This document shows positions 43,935-51,889 of a stretch of 54,899 nucleotides of DNA, in pieces. Location: contig CAIQNN010000051.1 in the NCBI GenBank assembly GCA_903873185.1, forward strand, positions 1 through 54,899, written 5' to 3'. A program made the translations under genes and the position numbers. How positions within the stretch are numbered: the stretch's first letter is position 1; each line of letters opens with the position of its first letter. The notes under the pieces were generated by a model. That model was not told the origin of the DNA. It saw only the letters and a list, made by a program, of their open reading frames with translations, and did no database searches. The DNA is from an uncultured Actinomycetes bacterium. GTDB lineage: Bacteria; Actinomycetota; Actinomycetes; Nanopelagicales; Nanopelagicaceae.

Positions 43935-46196
43935 ATGAGCACTCGAGAGCGACGGGAACGGTCTGATAGTTCCGACGTTGTGCTCCAAGAATTATTCCGC
44001 GAGAGTGTAGAAAAATTTCCAAAGTTTATGGGCGCCCTAGCAATCGGTGCGGTTGGTGGCTATGGTCGAGGCGAACTCTCTCCGGGCTCAGATTTAGATC
44101 TACTTATCATTCACGATGGTTCGATGCCGTCAGAGTCACTTCTGGAATTTGTTAACTCCGTCCTTTATCCATTGTGGGATCAGGCTCGCGCAGTTGATCA
44201 TTCGGTGCGCACCAGGGCAGAGACGAAAGTGGCAGCTGAAGCCGATCTTAAAGTGGCTATGGGACTTCTGGATTTGCGAGCAATCGCAGGAAATTTCGAA
44301 CTTGTAACAGCCGTTGCCCAGGAGGCGCAGGAAAGTTGGCGCCGAAATTTCAAAAGAAATTTTGCAGGGATAGTTAGTTCGGTATTGGAACGAGAGAGTC
44401 GATCCGGGGAACTGGCCTATTTGCTGGAGCCAGATTTGAAGGAATCCCGTGGTGGGCTTCGAGATATAACAACGATCCGAGCGATGGCACTTACCGGTTC
44501 GGTACCGATTGCGCTGGATCGATTGGCAGCTGCCGAAAATTTATTAGCAAATGTTCGAGACTCACTGCATCAATGTTCCGGACGAGGCAGAGACCAACTC
44601 TTGCTAAGCCAACAGGACGCTGTAGCTAAGGCAATGAATTTCGCTGACGCTGATGCATTGATGTTAGAGGTCGCTAAATCGGCTCGAACTGTTGACTATG
44701 TAATGAGTTTGACGATTCACCGAATCGAAAATACCAAGGCCAAGAAGTTATTTCGAAAACGAAGTGATTCCGTAATTGGGCTCGGTCTTCGCGTTCATAA
44801 TGAAGAGGTAGTTCTCGAGCCGGCGGAGATTTCTGAGGGTGATTCCGGCTTTGGACTGCGAGCGGCCGCGGCCGCGGTTCAACTGGGGTTGCCACTTTCG
44901 ATAGATGCCACTGTGTACATAGCCGAAAACTTTACGGCGTTGCCAACGCCTTGGCCCAGACAGAGCCGAGAGGATTTGGTTGCCCTACTTGGCGCAGGGG
45001 AGTCGTTGATCAAAGTTTGGGAGGCGCTTGACCAAGAAGGAATAGTTGAGAGTTGGATACCAGAGTGGTCTCACGTGCGTTTTTTGCCTCAACGAAATGC
45101 GTTACACCGACACACAGTTGATCGTCATATGCTCGAAACCGCCGTACGCGCCTCGGCGCTAATCAGAAATGTTCATCGTCCAGATTTACTCTTAGTAGCC
45201 GCGGCCTTGCACGATTTGGGTAAGGGTTTCTTGGATTTAGACCATTCCGAATATGGCGAAGTATTGATGCGCCCGCTCGCTCATCGTTTGGGATTCTCCG
45301 ATGAAGATTGCGAAACCCTGGCTTTGCTTGTACGTGAGCACCTGCTTCTCTCCACTGTGGCAACCAGAAGAGATCTAGATGATCCGGCAACGATTGCCCA
45401 TGTTGTGCAACATGTAGGTAACGCCGAAACTTTGGAGCTACTTCACGCCCTCAGTATTGCTGATGGTGAAGCAACTGGTCGTACCGCTTGGAGTGATTGG
45501 AAAGCCAGGCTGGTAGCCGATCTGGTTTCCAGATCGCTTTCGGCGATGGCAGGTATCGAGCCAGCGGCTCAGTTAGAACTGACACCTTCGCAGATCGCCC
45601 GATCGGCAGAAGGCGAGTTATGGATAGAAATTAGCGCTCACGAAAATAATTTTGAGATTGAAATAATTTCACCTGATCAAGTTGGGCTGCTATCAATGGT
45701 TGCCGGTGCACTTACTATTTCTCGGCTTAACGTTCGCTCCGCCAGAACTCGTACTGTTGGCGAGTCAGCGGTAATGAAGTGGATCGTTGTTTTGGATCCT
45801 CATGCTGAATTGCCTACCGCGGTTAAGTTAGAAGAGCTTCTGCGCCGCGCTTTTCGGGGTGAGCTAGATTTATCAGATCGCTTGAGTGAACGAATTGCAA
45901 ATTATCGGAAATTTCCTGGCATTCCGGTTGCGCCCCCGATAGTGCGAGCCAGTAATGATTTAGCAACCAATGCCACGGTGCTGGAAGTGCGAATGCACGA
46001 TCGGCCCGGGATTCTTTACACGGTGGCCAAAGCGGTCTCAAGGTTTGGTGTCGATATCCGGGCTGCGATTGTGGCCACTTTGGGGGCCGAGGCTTTTGAC
46101 ACCCTCTATTTAACTGACCTCCAAGGCAATGCACTTTCGGAAGAGCGCGCTGTTTTGCTGGCTAATCAAGTTGAGCAGCTGCTGCTGACGCAATAG
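43935..46196 (+). CDS. glnD: [Protein-PII] uridylyl/adenylyltransferase GlnD
   Basis: Modifies and de-modifies PII according to glutamine level. The 753-aa protein has a nucleotidyltransferase motif GGYGRGELSPGSDLDLL (G51-S52-D53-x-D55), a helical linker, an HD phosphohydrolase domain with H426-D427 (ALHDLGKG), and two C-terminal ACT domains (EIISPDQVGLLSMVAGAL; RMHDRPGILYTVAKAVS). The N-terminus before the NT motif is short. In Actinobacteria GlnD usually adenylylates PII; which nucleotide is used here is inference. Confidence 0.95.
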   Translation: MSTRERRERSDSSDVVLQELFRESVEKFPKFMGALAIGAVGGYGRGELSPGSDLDLLIIHDGSMPSESLLEFVNSVLYPLWDQARAVDHSVRTRAETKVAAEADLKVAMGLLDLRAIAGNFELVTAVAQEAQESWRRNFKRNFAGIVSSVLERESRSGELAYLLEPDLKESRGGLRDITTIRAMALTGSVPIALDRLAAAENLLANVRDSLHQCSGRGRDQLLLSQQDAVAKAMNFADADALMLEVAKSARTVDYVMSLTIHRIENTKAKKLFRKRSDSVIGLGLRVHNEEVVLEPAEISEGDSGFGLRAAAAAVQLGLPLSIDATVYIAENFTALPTPWPRQSREDLVALLGAGESLIKVWEALDQEGIVESWIPEWSHVRFLPQRNALHRHTVDRHMLETAVRASALIRNVHRPDLLLVAAALHDLGKGFLDLDHSEYGEVLMRPLAHRLGFSDEDCETLALLVREHLLLSTVATRRDLDDPATIAHVVQHVGNAETLELLHALSIADGEATGRTAWSDWKARLVADLVSRSLSAMAGIEPAAQLELTPSQIARSAEGELWIEISAHENNFEIEIISPDQVGLLSMVAGALTISRLNVRSARTRTVGESAVMKWIVVLDPHAELPTAVKLEELLRRAFRGELDLSDRLSERIANYRKFPGIPVAPPIVRASNDLATNATVLEVRMHDRPGILYTVAKAVSRFGVDIRAAIVATLGAEAFDTLYLTDLQGNALSEERAVLLANQVEQLLLTQ

Positions 46197-46202
46197 TAGG
46201 AT
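46197..46202 (+). promoter_or_regulatory. -10 hexamer TAGGAT, leaderless-type start of ffh
   Basis: TAGGAT fits TANNNT, followed by 6 bases and ATG 46209. It starts right after the glnD stop, and there is no Shine-Dalgarno sequence. Confidence 0.5.
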
Positions 46203-46208
46203 CGCGCC

Positions 46209-47684
46209 ATGTTTGATTCGCTCTCCGCTAAATTCTCGACCGCCTTCGTTTCGCTGCGAAAGAAAGGGCGAATCAAGGCTGATGATGTTGCCGAGATCGC
46301 GGCCGAGATTAAATTGGCACTTTTGGATTCCGATGTATCGCTGGAAGTTACCGAAAACTTTATCGCTCGAATTTCAGAGCGAACCTTGGAAGCACTTCCG
46401 GATATCAATAAAGGGATTAATCCTTCACAACAGATTTTTGACATTGTCCATGAGGAACTCGTAGATATTCTTGGCGGCAGCGCCAGGCGGATTCGCTATT
46501 CCAAACGCCCGCCGACAGTAATTTTACTTACGGGACTCCAAGGCGCCGGAAAAACTTCGCTCGCGGGAAAGTTAGCAAAGTATTTGAAAGATCAAGGCAA
46601 TACGCCGTTGCTGGTTGCCTCGGACTTGCAACGCCCCAATGCGGTTACGCAACTTCAAGTTGTTGGTGAGTCAATATCCGTTCCAGTATTCGCACCTGAG
46701 CCAGGTAATGGCGTCGGAGATCCGATTGCCGTAGCTAAGGCCGGCGTGAAGTTCGCTGCTGACAAACTTCACAACATAGTGATCGTCGATACCGCCGGAC
46801 GTTTAGGCGTTGATGAAGAGCTGATGATGCAGGCAAAATCGATCAGAGATGCAATCACCCCAGATGAAGTTCTATTCGTCGTCGATGCCATGATCGGACA
46901 AGATGCGGTTCGCACCGCTCGTGCTTTTCTCGAAGGTGTTGGTTTCGACGGCATTGTTCTGACCAAACTCGATGGTGATGCCAGAGGCGGCGCTGCGCTC
47001 TCGATAACCAAGAGCACTGGCCGTCCGATCATGTTTGCCGCTACTGGTGAGAAGGTGGGAGATTTCGATCTTTTCTACCCAGAACGAATGGCATCTCGAA
47101 TACTTGGACTCGGCGATGTTGCAACCTTGGCCGAGCAGGCAAAGAAGGCCTTTGATAACGAAGCTGCCGCAAAATTGGAGAGCAAGTTTGCCAGCGGCGA
47201 AGATTTCACTCTTGATGATTTTCTCCAACAGCTTGAAGCCATGAAGAAGATGGGTTCGATGACCAAACTCTTGGGAATGCTTCCCGGAGTGAATTCAGGT
47301 GCCATGAAGAAGCAGTTGGAAAACTTTGATGAGGGCGAGCTGGTTCGAACGCAGGCAATCGTCCAATCTATGACCCCAGTCGAGCGAAATGACCCCAAAG
47401 TCCTAAATGGGAGCCGGCGCCTTCGCATCGCCAAGGGGAGTGGTCGCGCCGTCTCTGAGGTTAATAATTTGGTCGATCGCTTCACTTCGGCCCAAAAGAT
47501 GATGAGGCAGATGCGCGCATCTGGCGGTCGTTCCCTACCGCCTGGGATGGCGCTTCCGCCCGGAATGGCCCTGCCGCCTGGAATGGGTGGTAATTCAGCC
47601 GCTGGCCCTCGACCTGGCCAAACGCCACCGAAGAAGAAGTCCAAATCGGGTAATCCCGCTAAGCGGGCAGCCGAAAGCGGCTAA
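46209..47684 (+). CDS. ffh: Signal recognition particle protein Ffh
   Basis: The SRP GTPase that binds signal sequences and 4.5S RNA. The 491-aa protein has an N domain, G1 GLQGAGKT at residues 109-116, DLQRPNAVTQL, DTAGRLGVDEELM and TKLDGDARGG. The Met-rich M domain follows (LEAMKKMGSMTKLLGMLPG, with the RNA-binding GSRRLRIAKGSGR). The end carries three LPPGMA-type repeats (443-460) and a basic tail. No SRP RNA gene was recognised nearby. Confidence 0.96.
   Translation: MFDSLSAKFSTAFVSLRKKGRIKADDVAEIAAEIKLALLDSDVSLEVTENFIARISERTLEALPDINKGINPSQQIFDIVHEELVDILGGSARRIRYSKRPPTVILLTGLQGAGKTSLAGKLAKYLKDQGNTPLLVASDLQRPNAVTQLQVVGESISVPVFAPEPGNGVGDPIAVAKAGVKFAADKLHNIVIVDTAGRLGVDEELMMQAKSIRDAITPDEVLFVVDAMIGQDAVRTARAFLEGVGFDGIVLTKLDGDARGGAALSITKSTGRPIMFAATGEKVGDFDLFYPERMASRILGLGDVATLAEQAKKAFDNEAAAKLESKFASGEDFTLDDFLQQLEAMKKMGSMTKLLGMLPGVNSGAMKKQLENFDEGELVRTQAIVQSMTPVERNDPKVLNGSRRLRIAKGSGRAVSEVNNLVDRFTSAQKMMRQMRASGGRSLPPGMALPPGMALPPGMGGNSAAGPRPGQTPPKKKSKSGNPAKRAAESG
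47535..47588 (+). repeat. Three 18-base coding repeats in the Ffh C-terminus (LPPGMA)
   Basis: Codons for LPPGMA-LPPGMA-LPPGMG. The DNA copies differ mainly at third positions. They add methionines and prolines after the RNA-binding part of the M domain. Confidence 0.8.
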
Positions 47685-47836
47685 TTTGGGTTTGACCCGA
47701 TGGGGTGGCAAGATTGGCACCCTGCTCTAGGGCCCTCTACCCCTAAGCAACAATGTCCAACATGGCTGGTTAGAACTTCGACGCTCCCACTGTCGCAAGG
47801 TTTTAACTGTCCGAATAACTCAAGGAGAACGCCTTC
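47685..47836 (+). other. Leader/promoter region of the rpsP operon
   Basis: A 152-base gap between ffh and rpsP. It contains short GC-rich self-complementary stretches (GGGT/ACCC at 47689-47700; GGGTG/CACCC around 47703-47722) and ends with AAGGAG before GTG 47837. GTCGCAAGGTTTT followed by CCGAA and ACTC (47792-47821) is similar to the region before the DUF4193 gene. No clear promoter could be fixed. Confidence 0.4.
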
Positions 47837-48367
47837 GTGGCTGTAAAAATTAAATTAATGCGTCTTGGAAAAATTCGCACCCCGCACTACCGAATTGTTG
47901 TTGCTGATTCTCGCACTGCCCGAAACGGTCGCGCCATCGAAGAGATCGGTCGCTACTCACCAGGGTCAGAGCCATCGCTTATCGAGGTCAACACTGAGCG
48001 CGCTCAGTACTGGCTTGGCGTCGGAGCTCAGCCAACTGAAGCTGTAGAGGTTTTGCTTAAGATCACCGGTGATTGGCAAAAAGCTAAGGGCCTACCTGGC
48101 ACCGAAGGAACACTTCGCGTTGCTGCTGAAAAGCCACACAAGCGTTTAGCTTATGAAGCTGCTGTTAAAGAAGCCATGGATGAGCCAAAAGAAGGCGCAA
48201 CAACCATGAAGAAGAAGGCCGCTGACAAACTCGCTGCAAAGAACGCACCTGTAGTTGAAGAGGTCGTTGTTGAAGCCGTTGTTGAAGCACCAGCCGAAGC
48301 AGTTGTTGAAGCAGTTGTTGAAGCACCAGCCGAAGCAGTTGCCGTTGAAGAAAGTGCAGCTGAATAA
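47837..48367 (+). CDS. rpsP: 30S ribosomal protein S16 with long acidic Ala/Val/Glu extension
   Basis: A ribosomal protein needed for 30S assembly. Residues 1 to about 85 are a normal S16 ([32 protein letters not shown]). The protein runs to 176 aa, about twice the basic length. A Lys-rich helix ([28 protein letters not shown]) is followed by an acidic tail with two [12 protein letters not shown] units at 144-167. C-terminal extensions on S16 occur in other Actinobacteria; their role is not established. First gene of rpsP-KH-rimM-trmD. GTG start with AAGGAG. Confidence 0.95.
   Translation: MAVKIKLMRLGKIRTPHYRIVVADSRTARNGRAIEEIGRYSPGSEPSLIEVNTERAQYWLGVGAQPTEAVEVLLKITGDWQKAKGLPGTEGTLRVAAEKPHKRLAYEAAVKEAMDEPKEGATTMKKKAADKLAAKNAPVVEEVVVEAVVEAPAEAVVEAVVEAPAEAVAVEESAAE
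48266..48337 (+). repeat. 36-base tandem repeat in the rpsP 3' end
   Basis: Two copies, 48266-48301 and 48302-48337, that differ at one synonymous base (GCC/GCA). Each encodes [12 protein letters not shown]. The near identity points to recent duplication or slippage. Confidence 0.85.
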
Positions 48368-48369
48368 GA

Positions 48370-48609
48370 ATGATCGATGAGGCCCTAGAACACCTCGTCA
48401 AAGGGATTGTGGACAACCCCGGCGATGTAGTCATCACTGAGAAGACTCATCGTCGTGGGACCACCCTTGAAGTTCGGGTTCATCCGGATGACATTGGCAA
48501 AGTGATTGGCCGCAATGGTCGCACTGCACGTGCCTTAAGGACCGTCGTTAGCGCGATCGCAGGTCGCTCAATCAGAGTTGATCTAATCGAGGCTGACGAG
48601 GCTCGCTAA
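48370..48609 (+). CDS. KH-domain RNA-binding protein (KhpA-like)
   Basis: A 79-aa single KH domain with the GxxG loop in VIGRNGRTARALRTVVSAIAG. KhpA-type proteins bind RNA with KhpB/Jag and influence translation and cell shape. The position between rpsP and rimM is conserved in Gram-positive bacteria. ATG 48370 is 2 bases after the rpsP stop. Confidence 0.93.
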   Translation: MIDEALEHLVKGIVDNPGDVVITEKTHRRGTTLEVRVHPDDIGKVIGRNGRTARALRTVVSAIAGRSIRVDLIEADEAR

Positions 48610-48611
48610 TA

Positions 48612-49121
48612 GTGCTCTTGGTCGTTGGCCGAATTGGCCGAGCGCATGGAGTTCTTGGTGAAGCAACAATTGAAGTTCGTACCGATCTACCTGAAGAGCG
48701 TTTTGAGATTGGGTCAGTCTTAACTACTGACCCGCTCGAACGTGGTCCATTAACGGTGAAATCTGCTCGCGTTCACAACGGCACCTTACTTCTTGGATTC
48801 AATGGCGTTGCCGACCGAAACGATGTCGAAAAACTTCGCGATACTGTTCTTCTGGCCGAAGTTGATATTTCTGAAGGTGCGATCGACGAAGATGATTTTC
48901 ATGTTTTGCAACTCATTGATTGCATCGTCGTAACGGAAACTAATGAACGTCTGGGAATAGTTACTGACGTCATTCCATTACCTGGCCAAGATTTATTGGC
49001 CGTAGCCACCGACACCGGTGAAGTGCTAATTCCCTTTGTTCGTGAAATTGTCCCAACCGTTGATGTGCTCAATAAATTAATCACCGTTATTCCACCTCCA
49101 GGATTACTTGATGACAAATAG
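48612..49121 (+). CDS. rimM: Ribosome maturation factor RimM
   Basis: Helps assemble the 30S head around S19. The 169-aa protein has the N-terminal RimM domain ([22 protein letters not shown]) and a C-terminal PRC-barrel ([18 protein letters not shown]...[15 protein letters not shown]). GTG start 2 bases after the KH gene. It overlaps trmD by 11 bases. Confidence 0.95.
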   Translation: MLLVVGRIGRAHGVLGEATIEVRTDLPEERFEIGSVLTTDPLERGPLTVKSARVHNGTLLLGFNGVADRNDVEKLRDTVLLAEVDISEGAIDEDDFHVLQLIDCIVVTETNERLGIVTDVIPLPGQDLLAVATDTGEVLIPFVREIVPTVDVLNKLITVIPPPGLLDDK

Positions 49122-49851
49122 CGAAACTAATAAAAACCGAATAAGTGTCATCTCGATATTTCCGGAATACCTTGCTCCGCTTGAGCTTTCGTTAATTGGA
49201 AAAGCCCGCGAGGCTGGTTTGCTGGAAATTGTCGTGACTGATTTACGCGACTTCACCACCGATATCCATCGGACGGTTGATGACACGCCATATGGGGGTG
49301 GCGCCGGAATGGTGATGATGCCAACCATTTGGGGCGAAGCGATTGATCAAAGTGCAGCCAACTCTGAAGCTGAAATTCATGACTTAGTTATTCTGACACC
49401 CGCCGGTGAACTTTTTACCCAAGCTAAGGCCCAAGAAATGAGCACTTGTGCGCATCTAATTTTCGCCTGTGGCCGTTACGAAGGAATTGATCAACGAGTG
49501 ACCGATCATTACCGCTCCCGGCCAGAGTTTCGAGTGCGCGAAGTTTCAATCGGCGATTATGTACTTAACGGTGGCGAGGCGGCAGCGCTTGTTATGATCG
49601 AAGCCATTGTTCGGTTGATCCCGGGCGTAATAGGCAACCCAGCATCCCTTGAAGAGGAGTCACACACGATTTCAGAAGCGCAGCTGCCTGGAGCGTTGTT
49701 GGAGTACCCCACCTATACCAAACCGCCAGTGTGGCGAGAGCTCGCTGTTCCAGAAGTTCTAACTTCAGGCAACCACGGTTTGATTCAAAAATGGCGTCGG
49801 GAGATGGCGTTGGCACGCACCCGGCGAATCCGAGGGCTAACTCGCGAGTAG
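49111..49851 (+). CDS. trmD: tRNA (guanine-37-N1)-methyltransferase
   Basis: Methylates G37 next to the anticodon and so prevents frameshifting. This SPOUT-fold protein of 246 aa has [25 protein letters not shown], the knot loops [11 protein letters not shown] and [20 protein letters not shown], and the C-terminal RTRRIRGL-type end. ATG 49111 lies within the end of rimM. In many Actinobacteria rplS and lepB follow; here a desaturase gene does. Confidence 0.96.
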   Translation: MTNSETNKNRISVISIFPEYLAPLELSLIGKAREAGLLEIVVTDLRDFTTDIHRTVDDTPYGGGAGMVMMPTIWGEAIDQSAANSEAEIHDLVILTPAGELFTQAKAQEMSTCAHLIFACGRYEGIDQRVTDHYRSRPEFRVREVSIGDYVLNGGEAAALVMIEAIVRLIPGVIGNPASLEEESHTISEAQLPGALLEYPTYTKPPVWRELAVPEVLTSGNHGLIQKWRREMALARTRRIRGLTRE

Positions 49852-49931
49852 CCCCCTCTTGTGGGGTAGCGTTCCACCTCTAAAGATCGATCAATTCTTT
49901 AACTTGAGACTGAAAGTAAGGTACTTAGCCC

Positions 49932-50900
49932 ATGGCACAACCGAGCGAATCCGTGCAATCTCGACTCATTCGAGATTTGGAACCGGTCGTTGCCGTGGAG
50001 TTAGATCGCCATCTGCGCACAACCAAGGATTGGTATCCGCACGAGTATGTTCCTTGGAGCGAGGGTCGTACCTTCGCCGGACCACTAAATGGCGATGCCT
50101 GGGAAGCTAAAGATTCCAAGCTCACTTCAATTGCGCAAGATTCCTTAATTTTGAATTTGATGACTGAAGATAATTTACCTAGTTATCACACCGAGATTGC
50201 ACTTTCGATGGGTAGCGATGGCGCCTGGGGCAATTGGTTGAATCGTTGGACCGCAGAAGAGGCGCGCCACAGCATCGTAATGCGCGATTATTTAATGGCC
50301 ACTCGTGGTGTTGATCCAAAAGAGCTTGAAGATTTGCGCATGGCTCACATGCAAGTTGGCTACGAAACGCCATATGTAAATGACATGTTGCATACCGTCG
50401 CTTACGTAACCTTTCAAGAGCTCGCCACCAGAATTTCCCACCGCAATACAGGGAAAATATCCGATGACGCAATTTGCGAAGGCATGCTGGCTCGAGTCGC
50501 TCTTGATGAAAATCTGCACATGCTTTTTTATCGCAATCTTTTGGGTGCTGCTTTGGAACTAGAACCAAATTCCGCAATGCGGGCGATAACTGATGTCGTT
50601 ACTAATTTTCAGATGCCAGGAGCGGGAATGCCTGGGTGGGGTCGCAAGTCGGTACAGATCGCGCTGGCCGGAATTTATGATCTGCAATTGCACCTAGATG
50701 ATGTGGTTCAACCCGTTCTTCGAGCTTGGGATATCTTCAATTTGCAGACGCTCTCCGACGATGGCGCCGCGGCTCGCGACGAACTAGGAGCCTGGTTGGA
50801 AGGGGCAGCCTCGGATGTTTCGATCTTTACCGAAAAGCGCGATGCCCATTTTGATCGATTAATAGCCCGCGGTCAGAACCCAATTCGCCTACAGCCCTGA
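49932..50900 (+). CDS. Acyl-ACP desaturase (fatty acid desaturase type 2)
   Basis: A soluble di-iron enzyme that introduces a double bond into acyl chains. The 322-aa protein has the ligand motif E109-E110-x-R-H113 (WTAEEARHSIVMRDYL) and the second D192-E193-x-x-H196 (ALDENLHMLFY), plus the upstream Glu in LMTEDNLPSY. It is related to mycobacterial DesA1/DesA2. A near -10 sequence (TAAGGT, 49917-49922) lies upstream. No ferredoxin partner is adjacent. Confidence 0.92.
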   Translation: MAQPSESVQSRLIRDLEPVVAVELDRHLRTTKDWYPHEYVPWSEGRTFAGPLNGDAWEAKDSKLTSIAQDSLILNLMTEDNLPSYHTEIALSMGSDGAWGNWLNRWTAEEARHSIVMRDYLMATRGVDPKELEDLRMAHMQVGYETPYVNDMLHTVAYVTFQELATRISHRNTGKISDDAICEGMLARVALDENLHMLFYRNLLGAALELEPNSAMRAITDVVTNFQMPGAGMPGWGRKSVQIALAGIYDLQLHLDDVVQPVLRAWDIFNLQTLSDDGAAARDELGAWLEGAASDVSIFTEKRDAHFDRLIARGQNPIRLQP

Positions 50901-51110
50901 TTTTTCGGGGATAAGCCCCCCGTGATCAGGCTCACTGATTGGGGCTACCCCGCTCATGTTGGGGAATAATCTCGACACGCCGATGGTTAATTAGGCAGAA
51001 CATGGGCGCATAGTGGAGTATCCGCCCGTCGCAAGTTTTTGTTCAATCCGAACATTTACTCGAAGTAATCTGGCCCCGGCTGATTACAGAATTAGTTATA
51101 AGGAGGTGCC
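50901..51110 (+). other. 210-base gap with stem-loops and DUF4193 leader
   Basis: The largest gene-free stretch in the window. CGGGG (50906-50910) pairs with CCCCG (50918-50922). An alternative larger fold pairs AGCCCC (about 50914-50919) with GGGGCT (50940-50945) around ATCAG/CTGAT. Neither has a T tract. Further right are GTCGCAAGTTTTT (51028-51040), a small inverted repeat TTACT-CGA-AGTAA (51056-51068) and a strong AAGGAGG ribosome-binding site before ATG 51111. Confidence 0.4.
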
Positions 51111-51407
51111 ATGGCTACCGATTACGACACCCCGAGAAAAACGGATGAAGAGTTACATGAAGAGTCACTAGAAGAGCTCAAAGCTCGACGAGCTGATGCT
51201 CAGTCAGGCCAAGTTGATATCGATGAAGAAGATGCTGCCGAGAATATCGAACTCCCTGGAGCTGATCTTTCAGGTGAAGAATTAACCGTTCGAGTAGTTC
51301 CAAAGCAGAGCGATGAATTTACCTGTTCGCGTTGCTTCTTGGTTCATCATGTTACGCAGTTGGCTAAGGGCGAAGGCGCCAAAGCTGTCTGTAAAGATTG
51401 CGAATAG
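51111..51407 (+). CDS. DUF4193 family protein (zinc-ribbon-like)
   Basis: A 98-aa acidic protein with a C-terminal four-Cys cluster, C72/C75 and C94/C97 (TCSRCFLVHH...VCKDCE), a likely zinc site. The N-terminal half is rich in Asp/Glu (KTDEELHEESLEELKARR, DIDEEDAAENIELPG). DUF4193 is an actinobacterial family of unknown function, commonly near DUF3093 and dut. Strong Shine-Dalgarno sequence AAGGAGG. It ends 2 bases before the convergent DUF3093 gene. Confidence 0.9.
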   Translation: MATDYDTPRKTDEELHEESLEELKARRADAQSGQVDIDEEDAAENIELPGADLSGEELTVRVVPKQSDEFTCSRCFLVHHVTQLAKGEGAKAVCKDCE

Positions 51408-51409
51408 TT

Positions 51410-51844
51410 TTAAACCTTAACCAAAGCCGCCAATAATTTGGTGGCGTTTCGCGAACTTATTAACCAGTATGGCGTTCGGTCTCGAGGATCGGTTAGCGAA
51501 ATTCTGAGACCGGAAGTTGCCCAAAATCTAAGGGCCAGGTAGGCCGCTGGATCAAGATTGGGACCTCGCGCCCGTTGTAACTCCTTTGCCGCAAGCGCGG
51601 TAATTTCGCCTAGGAATCTGCGCTCGATTTTTGCTCGCCCCACGAAGAGCCATTCCTCAGAGACGGAAATCTTTAACGAACTTGCCCGCTCAAAGATAAT
51701 AAGCAGGAGAAGTTGTGCGAGCGAAATTATGATCGCGCTCTTGATTCCGAGCGCGGCCCAAACGGCCAGCGAGAGTGAAGCGGCCAAGAAGGCTAGAAAT
51801 AGCCATAACCAGATTGGCCATCTGAGAATCTCCCGATATTCCAT
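51410..51844 (-). CDS. DUF3093 family membrane protein
   Basis: A 144-aa protein with two adjacent hydrophobic segments near the N-terminus (WPIWLWLFLAFLAASLSLAVWAAL; SAIIISLAQLLLLIIFE) and a soluble C-terminal domain (ISVSEEWLFVGRAKIERRFLGEITAL ... YWLISSRNATKLLAALV). This is an actinobacterial family without known function. It is divergent from the thioesterase gene with 45 bases between the starts, and convergent with DUF4193. Confidence 0.87.
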   Translation of the reverse strand: MEYREILRWPIWLWLFLAFLAASLSLAVWAALGIKSAIIISLAQLLLLIIFERASSLKISVSEEWLFVGRAKIERRFLGEITALAAKELQRARGPNLDPAAYLALRFWATSGLRISLTDPRDRTPYWLISSRNATKLLAALVKV

Positions 51845-51850
51845 AGCGCT

Positions 51851-51856
51851 AAGTTA
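51851..51856 (-). promoter_or_regulatory. -10 hexamer TAACTT, leaderless-type start of DUF3093
   Basis: On the minus strand TAACTT fits TANNNT and is followed by 6 bases (AGCGCT) and ATG at 51844. Confidence 0.45.
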
Positions 51857-51867
51857 CGGCATTTCGT

Positions 51868-51884
51868 TAAGGGCATTACCCTTA
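51868..51884. promoter_or_regulatory. Inverted repeat TAAGGG-N5-CCCTTA over the thioesterase -10
   Basis: Perfect 6-base arms with a 5-base spacer. The right arm overlaps the -10-like TACCCT (51877-51882), which is 7 bases before ATG 51890. It is a candidate operator for the divergent pair. Confidence 0.4.
51877..51882 (+). promoter_or_regulatory. -10 hexamer TACCCT, leaderless-type start of the thioesterase gene
   Basis: TACCCT fits TANNNT, followed by 7 bases and ATG 51890, with no Shine-Dalgarno sequence. It overlaps the inverted repeat at 51868-51884. Confidence 0.45.
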
Positions 51885-51889
51885 GAGCC

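Noticed and set aside
46197-47836. SRP RNA (4.5S) near ffh or in the rpsP leader
   Set aside because: The GGAA tetraloop with the conserved internal-loop helix was not found. The short stems in the gap do not match.
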